Below are positions 32,125 to 41,374 of a stretch of 64,000 bases of DNA, piece by piece (the stretch's first letter is position 1; each line of letters begins with the position of its first letter). The notes below the pieces were generated by a model, which was not told the DNA's origin, ran no database searches, and worked only from the letters and a program-made list of their open reading frames with translations. This stretch comes from Bifidobacterium adolescentis ATCC 15703 (GTDB taxonomy: Bacteria; Actinomycetota; Actinomycetes; Actinomycetales; Bifidobacteriaceae), in the NCBI RefSeq assembly GCF_000010425.1, contig NC_008618.1, forward strand, positions 1,543,946-1,607,945. Reading direction: 5' to 3'. Position numbers and translations under genes: made by a program.

Positions 32125-33084
32125 CTATCTCAATCGCGTCATCATGTTTGGGCCGATGGATAGGTTCTCGATGGACATCGTGTCGCCAAATACATCAGTT
32201 TCTGCTGTCTTGCCATACGCGGTGGTGAACATGCGCAAACATCGCTCCGTGTTCAGACAGGTTTGTGCGTCTTCGACGTATTCCGCATGGTTCGCCGCGA
32301 TAATGGATGGATTGCCTTCACCGCGATCCGTGAGTTCGTTGATATAACCATTGATCGCGTCAGTCACTGCCGACAATGCAAGGTTCGCGGCGCAATCGAT
32401 TGCCATATCGCTGAAGACCACGCCGGACAACGGTTCCAGAAGACGAGTGGCCTGCTCTGTCAACGAGCGGGTTCTGTCCAAGGCCGCTTCCGGATCGTAA
32501 CGGTTATGGATGCAATCGTCCGCGAATCCGGATACGAGCATATCCATCCGCGAGACGAAACCGACATCGAAAGCGAGATCATTGAATAGACGCATACCTT
32601 CGTCATTCGCCGGCTCATATGACTGAGGGGCCGCATCAGCGAGGCCTCCCCCCGCACCTTGTCCAAACGCTGGAATTACGTTGTACGCAATAGCGGCCGG
32701 CTTGTCACGAACGGTGTTTTGACCAAGCATTCTGTCGCGATGCTCATTCAGCGCGGCGCGCAGTTCCTCGGGGCTGGCCAGCGATATTACTTGCCGCTTG
32801 GCCCCACGTCCCTTGAACAGTTCGACGGGCTGGTCGGAACGCAGCCCGATGTTCACAGGTCTCCCAGTGCGCTTCTGCATCAATGCCCATGGAGATGCCG
32901 GCACGCTCAGGTTCCAACCGCCCAAGTTGCGGCCATCCGATAGAATGACACCCTTTGGGATGACCACAAGCATACGCTCATGCGCACTCCCGTCGCGGCT
33001 CTGAGACATGAATGGGTGCGCAAACCCATTCGGAAACCTAAGATTCGTCCACTCGTTCCCCTTCGAGTCCCATCTCCCGCTCAT
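32125..33084 (-). CDS. Unknown transfer-region protein
   Basis: A 319-aa soluble protein; the ATG at 33084 overlaps the upstream stop as ATGA. The N-terminus (GRWDSKGNEWTNLRFPNGFA) resembles part of the preceding 59-residue protein (DWNSERWTRMRPADAFAHQH). Then come MLVVIPKGVILSDGRNLGGW and a helical C-terminal half. I recognise no family. It forms a two-gene unit behind a Motif 1 site. Confidence 0.65.
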   Translation of the reverse strand: MSGRWDSKGNEWTNLRFPNGFAHPFMSQSRDGSAHERMLVVIPKGVILSDGRNLGGWNLSVPASPWALMQKRTGRPVNIGLRSDQPVELFKGRGAKRQVISLASPEELRAALNEHRDRMLGQNTVRDKPAAIAYNVIPAFGQGAGGGLADAAPQSYEPANDEGMRLFNDLAFDVGFVSRMDMLVSGFADDCIHNRYDPEAALDRTRSLTEQATRLLEPLSGVVFSDMAIDCAANLALSAVTDAINGYINELTDRGEGNPSIIAANHAEYVEDAQTCLNTERCLRMFTTAYGKTAETDVFGDTMSIENLSIGPNMMTRLR

Positions 33085-33260
33085 ACTATCGCCTCTATGT
33101 CGGCAAGCTGTCCAAACACTATGGCTGGGCTTATTGGGCTGTTTGGTGTGAGACCAGCCTTGATTGGACGATAGTGTTGATGCGCGAAGGCGTCGGCGGG
33201 CCTCATACGCGTCCAACGCTCCGAATTCCAGTCCCCTAGCTGACCGTTTTCCCGTTCCAT
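33081..33260 (-). CDS. 59-residue protein coupled to the 32125 gene
   Basis: Starts MERENGQLGDWNSERWTRMR and ends GQLADIEAIV. AGGAG lies five bases before the ATG and the stop overlaps the next start as ATGA, so both ends are well supported. The W-S-x-x-W-T-x-x-R...AFAHP-like pattern is shared with the N-terminus of the next protein, as if a domain had been duplicated. Confidence 0.75.
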   Translation of the reverse strand: MERENGQLGDWNSERWTRMRPADAFAHQHYRPIKAGLTPNSPISPAIVFGQLADIEAIV

Positions 33261-33362
33261 GGTGACTCCTTCCGGCTGGAATATCCGCACGGAAACCGCT
33301 TCCCGCTCTTTTCGACGGCGCACAGCGCCGAAAACATTGTCTATGTCCCATCCATGATGAAC

Positions 33363-33379
33363 GGGACACGATGTCTACA
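33363..33379 (-). promoter_or_regulatory. Motif 1 site upstream of the 33260 gene
   Basis: Reads TGTAGACATCGTGTCCC towards the gene, 102 bases before its ATG. Confidence 0.7.
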
Positions 33380-33919
33380 TGTTTGGATGGGAACATTCGT
33401 CCGTTTATGTTGGACACTATTCGGTAACCCATCCAGTAAGACCATTGCCTTGGTGCTGGTCATGCGGCGAAGGCTCTTCTTAGATTCGAGTTCCGAATTA
33501 TTTCATTTTTGCGTGGCTAGAACAGAAATCATGCATCATCTCGAATACATGCATGTGGGAAGTGCACTGTCATGAACAACATAGTTGATGTTGCAACCCT
33601 GTTGATGATTAGCGCACGGTATTCTTGCTATCGAACTGCGTTATAGCGGATATGAGCTTGGTATAAAACGCAATGAACAGAAATGTGCTTTCAGTTTTTT
33701 CCTGTTTTCGAGCGTGGCTGCGGACCCCTGCACAAAAGTTATCGACGGTTTCGAATAATGAGACGAAAGAGGGTTATAACGAGTTATCAACCGGCTCCAA
33801 TTCGCGCTGTTGGCACTGCCTATAAACAAAACATATGACCGAGAATTTTGTTCCCCCCGTTTTTCTGGCGTACCGTCATGCCACATACACGACAACGCTT
33901 TCCGAAGAGAGGAAGACAA
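33380..33919. other. Boundary between transfer genes and the cargo operon
   Basis: 540 bases without a gene I can support. AT content is higher than in the flanking genes. The right part holds a promoter candidate for the ABC operon, described separately. Confidence 0.4.
33810..33838 (+). promoter_or_regulatory. Candidate promoter of the ABC/ATC-hydrolase operon
   Basis: TTGGCA (33810-33815) and ATATGA (33833-33838) are 17 bases apart, about 80 bases before the lipoprotein start. Confidence 0.4.
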
Positions 33920-34765
33920 ATGAGAAGGAACAAATTGTTCACCACGGTGGTCGCGGCACTTGTGGCGGTCGGCTCGTTGGGGGCGTTGGCCGGCTGCGGC
34001 ACCGCGAACGCGAAGGAATCCGACAACGGGGTCAAGACCGTTAAATTCGTTCTCGAGTCCCAGGATCCGCCGTACTCCTATGCGGATAAGAACGGTAATC
34101 CGGCCGGTTTCGACCTCACCGTGCTTAAAGCCATCGACAAGAAGCTCGACAACTACAAGTTCGAATACAGCGTCATCGACTACCAGACCGCACTGATCGG
34201 CACCAAGCAGGGCAAGTACGACGCACTGATCGGCGCGTTCTTCGAGACCCCCGCCCGAGCCAAGCAGTATCTGCTTTCCAAGCCGTATAACTATTTCTTC
34301 ATGAACCTCATCGTTCCGGAAGACAGCAAGGTTGAGAGCCTGAAGGATCTTGATGGCAAGACCCTTGACCCGATCGTTCCGACAGACGGACGTTACGTGG
34401 CCATTCAGAATTGGCTCAAGCGCAATCCCGATGTCAAGATTAAGGTTCCCACCGTTACCAATCAGGAGACCTTCCAGGACATGTTCAACGCAGTGCATGA
34501 CGGCACCTACGATGCGGTCTATCTGTCCAAGGCGCAGTACGATGGCGTGGCCGACACGCTTGGCTACAAGCTCAAGGTGACCGATCCGGTGGACGCCGCG
34601 GGAACCGTGATCCTGTACAACAGGAAGAACGGCGACGTTCAGAAGGCCATCGACGAGCAGATCGATGCCTTGATCAAGGACGGCACCCTCGGCAAGATCA
34701 GCGAGAAGTACTTCAAGCAGGACAACTTCCAGAAGGCCCGTGAACTCGGCGCCCTCAAGGACTGA
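33920..34765 (+). CDS. ABC transporter substrate-binding lipoprotein, amino-acid (cystine-like) type
   Basis: A 281-aa lipoprotein. The signal peptide ends in the lipobox LAGC (Cys at about residue 27). The family-3 solute-binding fold (SBP_bac_3) follows: FVLESQDPPYSYADKNGNPAG with FDLTVLKAID, KQGKYDALIGAF, and DIAG-type C-terminal lobe strands. ATG 33920 follows GAGAGGAAGACAA. It is the first of five cotranscribed genes. Closest in feel to the cystine and polar amino-acid binders (TcyJ/TcyK, GlnH); the ligand is not decided by sequence. Confidence 0.9.
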   Translation: MRRNKLFTTVVAALVAVGSLGALAGCGTANAKESDNGVKTVKFVLESQDPPYSYADKNGNPAGFDLTVLKAIDKKLDNYKFEYSVIDYQTALIGTKQGKYDALIGAFFETPARAKQYLLSKPYNYFFMNLIVPEDSKVESLKDLDGKTLDPIVPTDGRYVAIQNWLKRNPDVKIKVPTVTNQETFQDMFNAVHDGTYDAVYLSKAQYDGVADTLGYKLKVTDPVDAAGTVILYNRKNGDVQKAIDEQIDALIKDGTLGKISEKYFKQDNFQKARELGALKD

Positions 34766-34789
34766 CCCGACGGAACGAGGTGAAACGTC

Positions 34790-35479
34790 ATGCCGTCCGA
34801 CCTGTTGACAGGCGTGCTGCCCAGAATACTGCAGTACCTACCGGCCACTTTGCTGTACTGGATCGTGCCGTCGGTGCTGGCCCTGTTCTTCGGCACTCTG
34901 CTTTGCATCGTCAGGGTCGGGCGTCATAACGTTCTCTACTGGCTGTGCACGGTGTTCATCTCGTTTTTCCGCGGCACTCCGGGAATCGTGCAGATCTACC
35001 TCGTGTTCTTTGGATTGCCGAAGGTGTTCTACCTCTTTGGATTGGATATCGACGACTGGGATCCCGGGGTCTTCTTCATCATCGCGACGGCCATGAATCT
35101 TTCATGCTTCATCTGCGAGACGTTGAGGGGAGGCTATCTGGGCGTCGACAAAGGGCAGATCGAGACGGGGCTGAGCATCGGCTACAACCGAGTCCAGAAC
35201 TTCATCCACGTCATCGCCCCTCAGACACTCAAGGTCGCGGTCCTCAATCTGAAGAATCTCGAGATAGACGTGCTCAAGGACACTTCGGTCGCCTACACGA
35301 TTGGAACCGTCGAGATCCTTGGTTCGGCCAAAGCGATCATATCCGCACAATACGGCACCGGACAGCTTTGGATACTAGGCCTCGTTGCGATTATCTACTT
35401 CGTGCTGTGCTCATTGATCGAGGTCGGCTTCACCTTCGCCTCACATCGTATGGAACGCTATGAAAGGAGGTACGCCTGA
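34790..35479 (+). CDS. ABC transporter permease, amino-acid type
   Basis: A 229-aa inner-membrane permease of the HisM/TcyL family with about five helices. The cytoplasmic EAA-like loop is ETLRGGYLGVDKGQIETGLS followed by IGYNRVQNFIHVIAPQ. FFRGTPGIVQIYLVFFGLP is the family's conserved N-terminal motif. The start follows GAGGTGAAACGTC. Its last base is the first base of the next gene (TGATGG). Confidence 0.92.
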   Translation: MPSDLLTGVLPRILQYLPATLLYWIVPSVLALFFGTLLCIVRVGRHNVLYWLCTVFISFFRGTPGIVQIYLVFFGLPKVFYLFGLDIDDWDPGVFFIIATAMNLSCFICETLRGGYLGVDKGQIETGLSIGYNRVQNFIHVIAPQTLKVAVLNLKNLEIDVLKDTSVAYTIGTVEILGSAKAIISAQYGTGQLWILGLVAIIYFVLCSLIEVGFTFASHRMERYERRYA

Positions 35480-36189
35480 TGGAACTCGACTATGATTTCA
35501 TGGTCACGGACTTCCCCACCGTTTTGGCGGGATTGCCGAAGACCCTGATACTCACTTTCTGGTCGACGCTGTTCGCGCTGCTGATCGCCCTGATATTCGG
35601 ATGCGTGATCCTGTCCAACGCCCCGGCGTTCAAACAGCTGGTGGTCGCTCTCAACACGTTCATCAAGGGCGTACCTCTTGCCGTGCAACTACTCTTCTGC
35701 TATTACGCGGTCCCGTTCGTGGCAAAATGGCTCGGTTCCATCGGCATCTATGACTTCAATCCACGGCACATCTCGTATTTCCCCGCGGCGGTAGTGGCGA
35801 TAGCCTGCAATTTCGGCGCCTACATAACTGATGTGGTTGTCTCGTCGGTCAAGGCCGTGGACCGAGGCCAGATCGAAAGCGCGCAGTCCGTCGGCATGAC
35901 CGGACTGCAAACGGCTCTGCACGTCATTGTCCCGCAGGCGGTTGTGATATCGCTGCCAAGCATGACCAACTACTTCATCTGGTTGCTGAAGGGCACGAGC
36001 CTAGCCTCGTTGATCAACGTGACCGAAATGCTCATCACCGCGCAGATCAGTGCCGCCGACGGATACCAGTACTTAGAGGCATACATCGATGCGGCGCTGA
36101 TCTACTGGGTCGTGTGCGCGGCCATCGAATTTGGGTCGGAACGACTCTTCAAACGCGTTGGATTCTTCCTGAAGCCGGCACGCGCGTAA
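35479..36189 (+). CDS. ABC transporter permease, amino-acid type
   Basis: A 236-aa second permease, paralogous to the previous one. FIKGVPLAVQLLFCYYAVPF and VKAVDRGQIESAQSVGMTG (EAA loop) are visible, with five helices. The start ATG overlaps the TGA of the previous gene, and AAAGGAGG lies upstream. It would form a heterodimer with its neighbour. Confidence 0.92.
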   Translation: MELDYDFMVTDFPTVLAGLPKTLILTFWSTLFALLIALIFGCVILSNAPAFKQLVVALNTFIKGVPLAVQLLFCYYAVPFVAKWLGSIGIYDFNPRHISYFPAAVVAIACNFGAYITDVVVSSVKAVDRGQIESAQSVGMTGLQTALHVIVPQAVVISLPSMTNYFIWLLKGTSLASLINVTEMLITAQISAADGYQYLEAYIDAALIYWVVCAAIEFGSERLFKRVGFFLKPARA

Positions 36190-36242
36190 ATATTGGACAT
36201 TCAGACAGAACAACCAAACAAACCCAAGGAAGAAGGCCGATC

Positions 36243-36740
36243 ATGGCATTCGAAAACAACACTCCTCATCTGCGCAGCAAGACCGTCGACGCCACAAGAG
36301 AAATCTCGGAACGCCGCGCGGCGACCATCAGCAGGATGGTGGACGAGGCCTCGAAGCGAGGCCTCGATGACGAATTCGCGTACGATGCGGTAGCCGATTA
36401 CGGAAGGGACAACGCCAAGGAATTCCGCAAGACCCTGAAAGATCCCGATTCGTTCCAAGAGTTCATCGACAATTTCGGCACAGACCACAACCGTGAGATT
36501 TACGAGATGGAAACGGTCAAGAAGACCGACGACGAGCTCGAGATCGACTTCCACTACTGCCCGTACGTCACCCAGTGGGTACGCCAAGGAAAGAATCCGC
36601 AGCAGATCGCCCGCTTATGCGAGATCGCCATGGCCGGCGACCACGCCTTCGCGGCCCAGTTCCCACATGTGAAGTTCTCCCTCGAAGGCACCATCGCAGA
36701 CGGCAAGCCGGTATGCGTGCTGCGTTTCAAGAAGCAGTGA
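36243..36740 (+). CDS. L-2-amino-thiazoline-4-carboxylic acid hydrolase-like protein
   Basis: A 165-aa protein of the ATC-hydrolase family (PF14196-like). The signatures are the helical N-terminus and IDFHYCPYVTQWVRQGKNPQ, with the conserved HYCP cysteine, followed by ICEIAMAGDHAFAAQFP-type sequence. The founder enzyme opens the thiazoline ring on a route to L-cysteine. Some relatives have other hydrolase roles, so the substrate is inferred. ATG 36243 follows GAAGAAGGCCG. Its place inside a cystine-type ABC operon supports sulfur amino-acid scavenging. Confidence 0.78.
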   Translation: MAFENNTPHLRSKTVDATREISERRAATISRMVDEASKRGLDDEFAYDAVADYGRDNAKEFRKTLKDPDSFQEFIDNFGTDHNREIYEMETVKKTDDELEIDFHYCPYVTQWVRQGKNPQQIARLCEIAMAGDHAFAAQFPHVKFSLEGTIADGKPVCVLRFKKQ

Positions 36741-36755
36741 AAGGAAACAGGCTGT

Positions 36756-37523
36756 ATGACTGGACATGATACCGGCGAAACGGTCGTTTCGCTGAAAGGA
36801 ATCCGCAAGTCCTTTTCCGGGAACGAGATCCTCAAAGGCGTGGATCTGGAGGTGCGCAAAGGCGAGGTGCTGGCCATCCTCGGACCAAGCGGCTCCGGTA
36901 AGACCACGCTCCTGCGCTGCGTGAATGCCTTGGAAAGACCGGACGCCGGTATCGTCCGCGTCGATGGAACCACCATCGATTTCAGCGGCAAAGTGCCGAA
37001 CAAGCAGATACTCGAACTACGCCGCAAGACCGCGATGGTGTTCCAGAACTACAATCTGTTCAAGAACAAGACGGTTCTGGACAACGTCACACAAGGTCTG
37101 ACCGTCGTGCGTGGCGTCGCCAAGAACGAAGCCAGGGAAAGAGCGTTGAAAGCCCTGTCAAGCGTCGGGATGGACGGGTATGAGGACAGGTATCCGGTGC
37201 AGCTGTCCGGAGGCCAGCAGCAGCGCGTCTCCATCGCTCGCGCTCTCGCGATTCGCCCGGACGTGATTCTGCTGGATGAACCCACTTCAGCCCTTGATCC
37301 CGAACTCGTCAGCGACGTCAACGATGTCATCACAAAAGTCGCCGGCACCGGCGTCACGATGATCCTTGTGACCCATGAAATCCGTTTTGCAAGGAATGTA
37401 GCGTCACGGGTCGTTTTCGTGGAACAAGGTAACATCATCGAGGAGGGAACCCCCGAACAGGTCATCGATAATCCCCAGTCGCCCCGAATCAAGGAATTTC
37501 TCAGCAAGATGATGGCGAAATGA
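36756..37523 (+). CDS. ABC transporter ATP-binding protein, polar amino-acid type
   Basis: A 255-aa ATPase. Walker A is LGPSGSGKTT, the Q-loop is MVFQNYNLFKNKTVLDNV, the signature is LSGGQQQRVSIARALA, the Walker B is VILLDEPTSALDPE and the H-loop is ILVTHEI. These match GlnQ/TcyN-type importers. It ends the operon and is convergent with the opine dehydrogenase. Confidence 0.94.
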   Translation: MTGHDTGETVVSLKGIRKSFSGNEILKGVDLEVRKGEVLAILGPSGSGKTTLLRCVNALERPDAGIVRVDGTTIDFSGKVPNKQILELRRKTAMVFQNYNLFKNKTVLDNVTQGLTVVRGVAKNEARERALKALSSVGMDGYEDRYPVQLSGGQQQRVSIARALAIRPDVILLDEPTSALDPELVSDVNDVITKVAGTGVTMILVTHEIRFARNVASRVVFVEQGNIIEEGTPEQVIDNPQSPRIKEFLSKMMAK

Positions 37524-37591
37524 CGTTTAGCTCGGAAAACATGATTGAACATGTTGTTGCATGAGTCTGAATGGGAGGAAACGGCGTCGCG

Positions 37592-38661
37592 TCATTTTCC
37601 CAATGCCTCAACCATCTCTATATCGAACAGGGGACCGTCGAACGATTCGTTGAGGTACATGCTATAGATAGTCGATAAGGCCTCGCTGGTTGGCGTAAGG
37701 ACATCTAACAGGTGTCCAAGCCTGACCAGCGGAATGATGCCGAATGGCACATCCTCATGGATGAACCGATGCGAAACGTTCGCGGGGCCGCGGACGTGCG
37801 AATACAATGAATTGTTTGTAAAAAGCTCCCGCAGGGTCGCATAGCTACTTCCCCAGAAGCTATTGAGCTGTTTGCCGATTGGAATATATTTGCATCCAAG
37901 CGCGTTCGCTAACGCTTTACGTTCGTCATCGATAGCTAGGATGAGCCGTTCTGTTTTTCCGTGAATCCTTCCACCAGCATCTTGTAATTGGCACCGGCTT
38001 CGATTTTCGTCATGTTCAGCAGACATAACGGAGCGTGAATGATTGGATTGGGAGCAGTGAGCGAAGTGGTGAAGACGGATGTGTCATAGCGTACTATGGC
38101 GTACATAGCCTGTAAAAAGGAATCGATGACATGGTCGGCGTCATGATTGGCCGCGTATGCGACCTCAATGGAGGACTTGATGCCACTAATATGGACTGAC
38201 GCTGATGGCACCGGATGATCCCTGTCAAATGACGCTTGTGCCACATACGGCATTCCAGCGGTTTCAGCGATGGTTATGCTCTCTGGAACTATGTAGTCCA
38301 TGGAAAACATCTGATACGCTTCGTATGCGCCCCAGTTACCGTTGAACACGAGAATCCGCAAAGGCTGAGGTGGCAATTCTTGCCATGCGTGCTTTATTGT
38401 TTCGAAAATCGCACGGTGTGCATTTGCCCATGTGCACACAATTGCGAGACTGGCACCGTTCAAAACCTGCTTCGCGTCCCTGCTTGCTGGTATATGCCAT
38501 GAGCCATCCAGTATGCCGGTCGATTCCATTGCATGGGATTGAAGCATTCGTAGTTTTTCGGAGTTACGTGTATACAACATCGGTTGAAAACCAAGACTTG
38601 ATAGATGAGCTGCTGTGGCCAATCCGGTGTTCCCTGCTGAAAAGACTGCTACTTTCATCAT
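37592..38661 (-). pseudogene. Opine (octopine/nopaline-type) dehydrogenase, frameshifted
   Basis: The 5' ORF (to 37936) carries the Rossmann motif VAVFSAGNTGLATAAHL and the start of the octopine-dehydrogenase domain (NPIIHAPLCLLNMTKIEAG). It ends after GFTEKQNGSS. The 3' ORF continues in the next frame as KTERLILAIDDERKALANAL and RFIHEDVPFGIIPLVRLGHL. Adding one A to the five-A run (37954-37958, T on the plus strand) restores one protein of about 356 aa, the normal family length. Intact enzymes make opines from an amino acid, a keto acid and NAD(P)H. It may be inactive, phase-variable, recoded or a sequencing error. Confidence 0.85.
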
Positions 38662-39300
38662 GTTTCTTTCTTGCCATAAGTTGATTGAAATCAATGGTAG
38701 AAAAAGGAAGGCCAGAAAACGCTTGCTTGTTATATGAATTCTGTATAGTGGATAAAACTAACGATTAATCCGTTCAGGTGCTGAGCATCATTGCAAATGA
38801 ATTTGATGAGTTTACTTTCCTTTACGAATCGCAGCGGAATTTGTTCTTTTCAAATGCGCTCGTAGAGTTTAAAATTGCATGCATATTTCCAAGAGAACGT
38901 TCGAAACCTCTTATCGGACGCCAAGGTAAATGCTGTCGGGCAATAGGAAGAGAGGCATTCGCTTGCTGATAACTACGCATCCTCTGTCTGCCTAATTCAC
39001 GGACTTCGTCAGTGGTTCGCTGACTTTCTCCACGCTCGTCTTGCCCAGCGTGCTTGGATGGTCATCTGAAATAGCCGTCTTCGACAGACTTTTTGCTTCA
39101 GTGCCGGTGCACGTCATCAAGCATTCTCCTTTTTATCCACAGGAAGCCGAACTTCCCTGACGATGCATATGTTTTAGTACTCCACAATCTACCGTCCGTC
39201 GCATGCTCGCGATGACGCCGATGTTTTGCAGAATCACTTTTCTATCCAGCCCTCCTAGATTGTGTAATCGTGAGGCAAAGGCACATAAGGTCATGGAATC
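38662..39300. other. Gene-free region between cargo and transfer genes
   Basis: 640 bases. A 63-codon ORF at 38778 has no good ribosome site and no recognisable sequence. One isolated TTATCCACA (39133) matches a DnaA box. AT-rich in its left half, GC-rich in its right half, which may mark an insertion boundary of the cargo. Confidence 0.4.
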
Positions 39301-40410
39301 TTAGTAAGCGTTGTTGCGCAGCCAGAACTCCTTGGCCTGATGTGGACTGCCATAACGTTGCTTGATGTACTGCAGCCCCCATTTGATCTGGGTGGCCGCG
39401 TTGTCCTTCCAGTCGTTTCCGGCAGCAGCGAGCTTCGATGCGGGATAGGACTGCGGAATGCCGTATGCGCCGGACGTGGGATTCTCGGCGTTCCACCGCC
39501 AGCCGGATTCATGCTCCCATATCCACACGAGCGCCTGCCAGTCGTTGTCGTTATCCCATTCCTTGTATCCGCTGGCGATCATCTGCTTGGCGATGCCCTT
39601 GGCGTCCTCAGGACTGGCATGATACCCGTTTCCGTTGTATTTCACGTTCACCGCTCCGCTCGTCGAATCGTTCGACGAGGATGCCGAGCATGTCCATTTC
39701 GCCGACGTGGCGGCCAATGACGAGGAGGATCGTTTGCTGGTATCTGGGGCCACGGGCTCGGCGTTGTCGTTGCCGTCCGGATACCAGAAAGTCGCGCCCG
39801 TGCCGTGAATGGGGATGACCCGGGTGTGGATAGCGGCCACGCCGTTGGAATTCCTGAACCCGGCACCGCCCTCGCTGATATGCACGTTGTCGCCATCGAC
39901 CTGTTCGACGACTGCGACATGGCCATACAGTCCATCCGAGCCTCCCGAGCCGGGCGCCCAAGAGATGATGCCTCCGGCTTTGGCACCTTGTTTCCAACCG
40001 CGTGCCTTGGCGGATGCTCCCCAACTGCCGCCGTCGCCCCAGGATCCTTGGCCCAGATCATGGCCGAGGGCACGCTGACGCATGCACGCCCACCAAGTGC
40101 ATTGCAATCTGGAGCCGCCATACAGCACGTTATAGCCTGAGCATGGCGCCACGTGGCTAGGCCACATATGTTTGATCTCGCCTTCGGTCTTGCCGACGAG
40201 TCCCGTCCAGTCGCCCTTTGCAGTAGAAGCGACCATGCTCGATGAGGATTCCGCCGACGAGGAGCCATCCTTGCAGCCGGCGAGGAAATGCAATACATCA
40301 GTCGGATTGCACGCACCGGTCGTCAATACGATGCACAGCATGGCAACGATAGGAAGCACACGGCGACGGAACAAGCCTTTCATCAGGTCGGTGGAACAGG
40401 ATACAGCCAT
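39301..40410 (-). CDS. Bifunctional CHAP / lytic transglycosylase-like cell-wall hydrolase
   Basis: A 369-aa exported protein, the VirB1-like enzyme that opens the wall for the transfer channel. After an N-terminal signal or anchor (RRRVLPIVAMLCIVLTTGAC, Cys near 34), a CHAP domain spans about 95-205. It contains LQCTWWACMRQR (catalytic Cys) and GLYGHVAVVEQVDGDNVHIS (catalytic His). A transglycosylase/APF-like domain (about 285-369) has WEHESGWRWNAENPTSGAYG and IPQSYP. Putting the amidase-type domain before the lysozyme-type one is common in Gram-positive conjugation. ATG 40410 lies one base after the upstream stop. Confidence 0.88.
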   Translation of the reverse strand: MAVSCSTDLMKGLFRRRVLPIVAMLCIVLTTGACNPTDVLHFLAGCKDGSSSAESSSSMVASTAKGDWTGLVGKTEGEIKHMWPSHVAPCSGYNVLYGGSRLQCTWWACMRQRALGHDLGQGSWGDGGSWGASAKARGWKQGAKAGGIISWAPGSGGSDGLYGHVAVVEQVDGDNVHISEGGAGFRNSNGVAAIHTRVIPIHGTGATFWYPDGNDNAEPVAPDTSKRSSSSLAATSAKWTCSASSSNDSTSGAVNVKYNGNGYHASPEDAKGIAKQMIASGYKEWDNDNDWQALVWIWEHESGWRWNAENPTSGAYGIPQSYPASKLAAAGNDWKDNAATQIKWGLQYIKQRYGSPHQAKEFWLRNNAY

Positions 40411-40411
40411 G

Positions 40412-41374
40412 TCAGTTACTCCCGTCCGCACCGATGTACCAGAACGGACGTTGCCCGCCGACGGTGATTTCAACCGGCCGGCACGGACGTTGGTTCGTGC
40501 CGACTCCCACCATCGAACCGACGCTAATCCAGTACTTGGAGGATGGAGCGCTGTCGTCTTCCGTCGCCAGCTCATTGCCGTTTTCGTCGAGATATGGATG
40601 ATCGGACATCGCCGGGCATGCGACGGTCACATACCAGACGCCGTCATCCATGGGGAAAGCAACCGCGTCGTAGTATTGCGAAATCACGGTCTGAGGGTCG
40701 GTCGACGATGGAATCTTTTCCGTGATCGACCGTGGAGCATCGAAAAATGATATGCCCGTCCACCAGTACTGGGTACCCTTGATCGCTTCCGTATTCTGGC
40801 CTTGGAACATGCGGTCCGTCGAACAGTCATAGGACTGAATGATGAGCATGTCCTTTGCGATTCCCGTGCAGAGGCGGTCCGGTTGGAAGCGGCGTTGCTG
40901 CCACCAGTAACGAGCCATGTTCGACGGGCCATGCGTCAATCCGGCCATATCCGGTTGGAAGAGGTCTCTCATCGTCCGGTCCCATTCCACGTCGGATTGC
41001 GTTGGGTTGAGAATCCTGTTGACTGTCTCCAACGCGACGTTGACCGGTCCCCCATCCCCTCCGACAGGTGATAGCGCGGCACCGTTTCCGTCACTGTTCT
41101 GCGTCCCGTCGACGGCTAAGAGCGACTGACGCGACCATTCACCGGGAACGGGGACTCCCGCGGCCTTCAAACCGGCATATTCACCGTGCGGGCTGACGTC
41201 CTCCTTCTGCGCAGATTTGGACGGGACTCTCCCAAGATCTCCATCGTTGCCGGTTCGTTTCATTCGATAGGTGGCAGCCACGCCGAGAGATATGACGAAC
41301 ACAAACGCGAGGAACATGGCCAGCCAGCGGAAGGGTCGAGGCATCGGATGCGGTTCTTTCCCCCTCCCGGTCAT
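40412..41374 (-). CDS. Membrane-anchored transfer protein, VirB8/TcpC-like position
   Basis: A 320-aa protein. One N-terminal membrane helix (FRWLAMFLAFVFVISLGVAA) is followed by an extracytoplasmic domain. Bitopic topology and a place next to the wall hydrolase are those of VirB8/TcpC proteins, but I cannot see their sequence signature. The ATG at 41374 overlaps the upstream stop (TGATG); a GTG three bases earlier is also possible. Trp/Tyr-rich repeats (MARYWWQQRRFQPDR, GTQYWWTGISFF, GVWYVTVAC) occur in the middle. Confidence 0.65.
   Translation of the reverse strand: MTGRGKEPHPMPRPFRWLAMFLAFVFVISLGVAATYRMKRTGNDGDLGRVPSKSAQKEDVSPHGEYAGLKAAGVPVPGEWSRQSLLAVDGTQNSDGNGAALSPVGGDGGPVNVALETVNRILNPTQSDVEWDRTMRDLFQPDMAGLTHGPSNMARYWWQQRRFQPDRLCTGIAKDMLIIQSYDCSTDRMFQGQNTEAIKGTQYWWTGISFFDAPRSITEKIPSSTDPQTVISQYYDAVAFPMDDGVWYVTVACPAMSDHPYLDENGNELATEDDSAPSSKYWISVGSMVGVGTNQRPCRPVEITVGGQRPFWYIGADGSN

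Noticed and set aside
33641-34498. Minus-strand ORF opposite the substrate-binding lipoprotein
   Set aside because: The plus strand carries a signal peptide and a conserved fold; the minus ORF has neither.
38778-38969. 63-codon plus-strand ORF
   Set aside because: No ribosome site, atypical composition and no recognisable sequence.
39133-39141. TTATCCACA DnaA box
   Set aside because: Single and isolated, with no AT-rich element or rep gene beside it.
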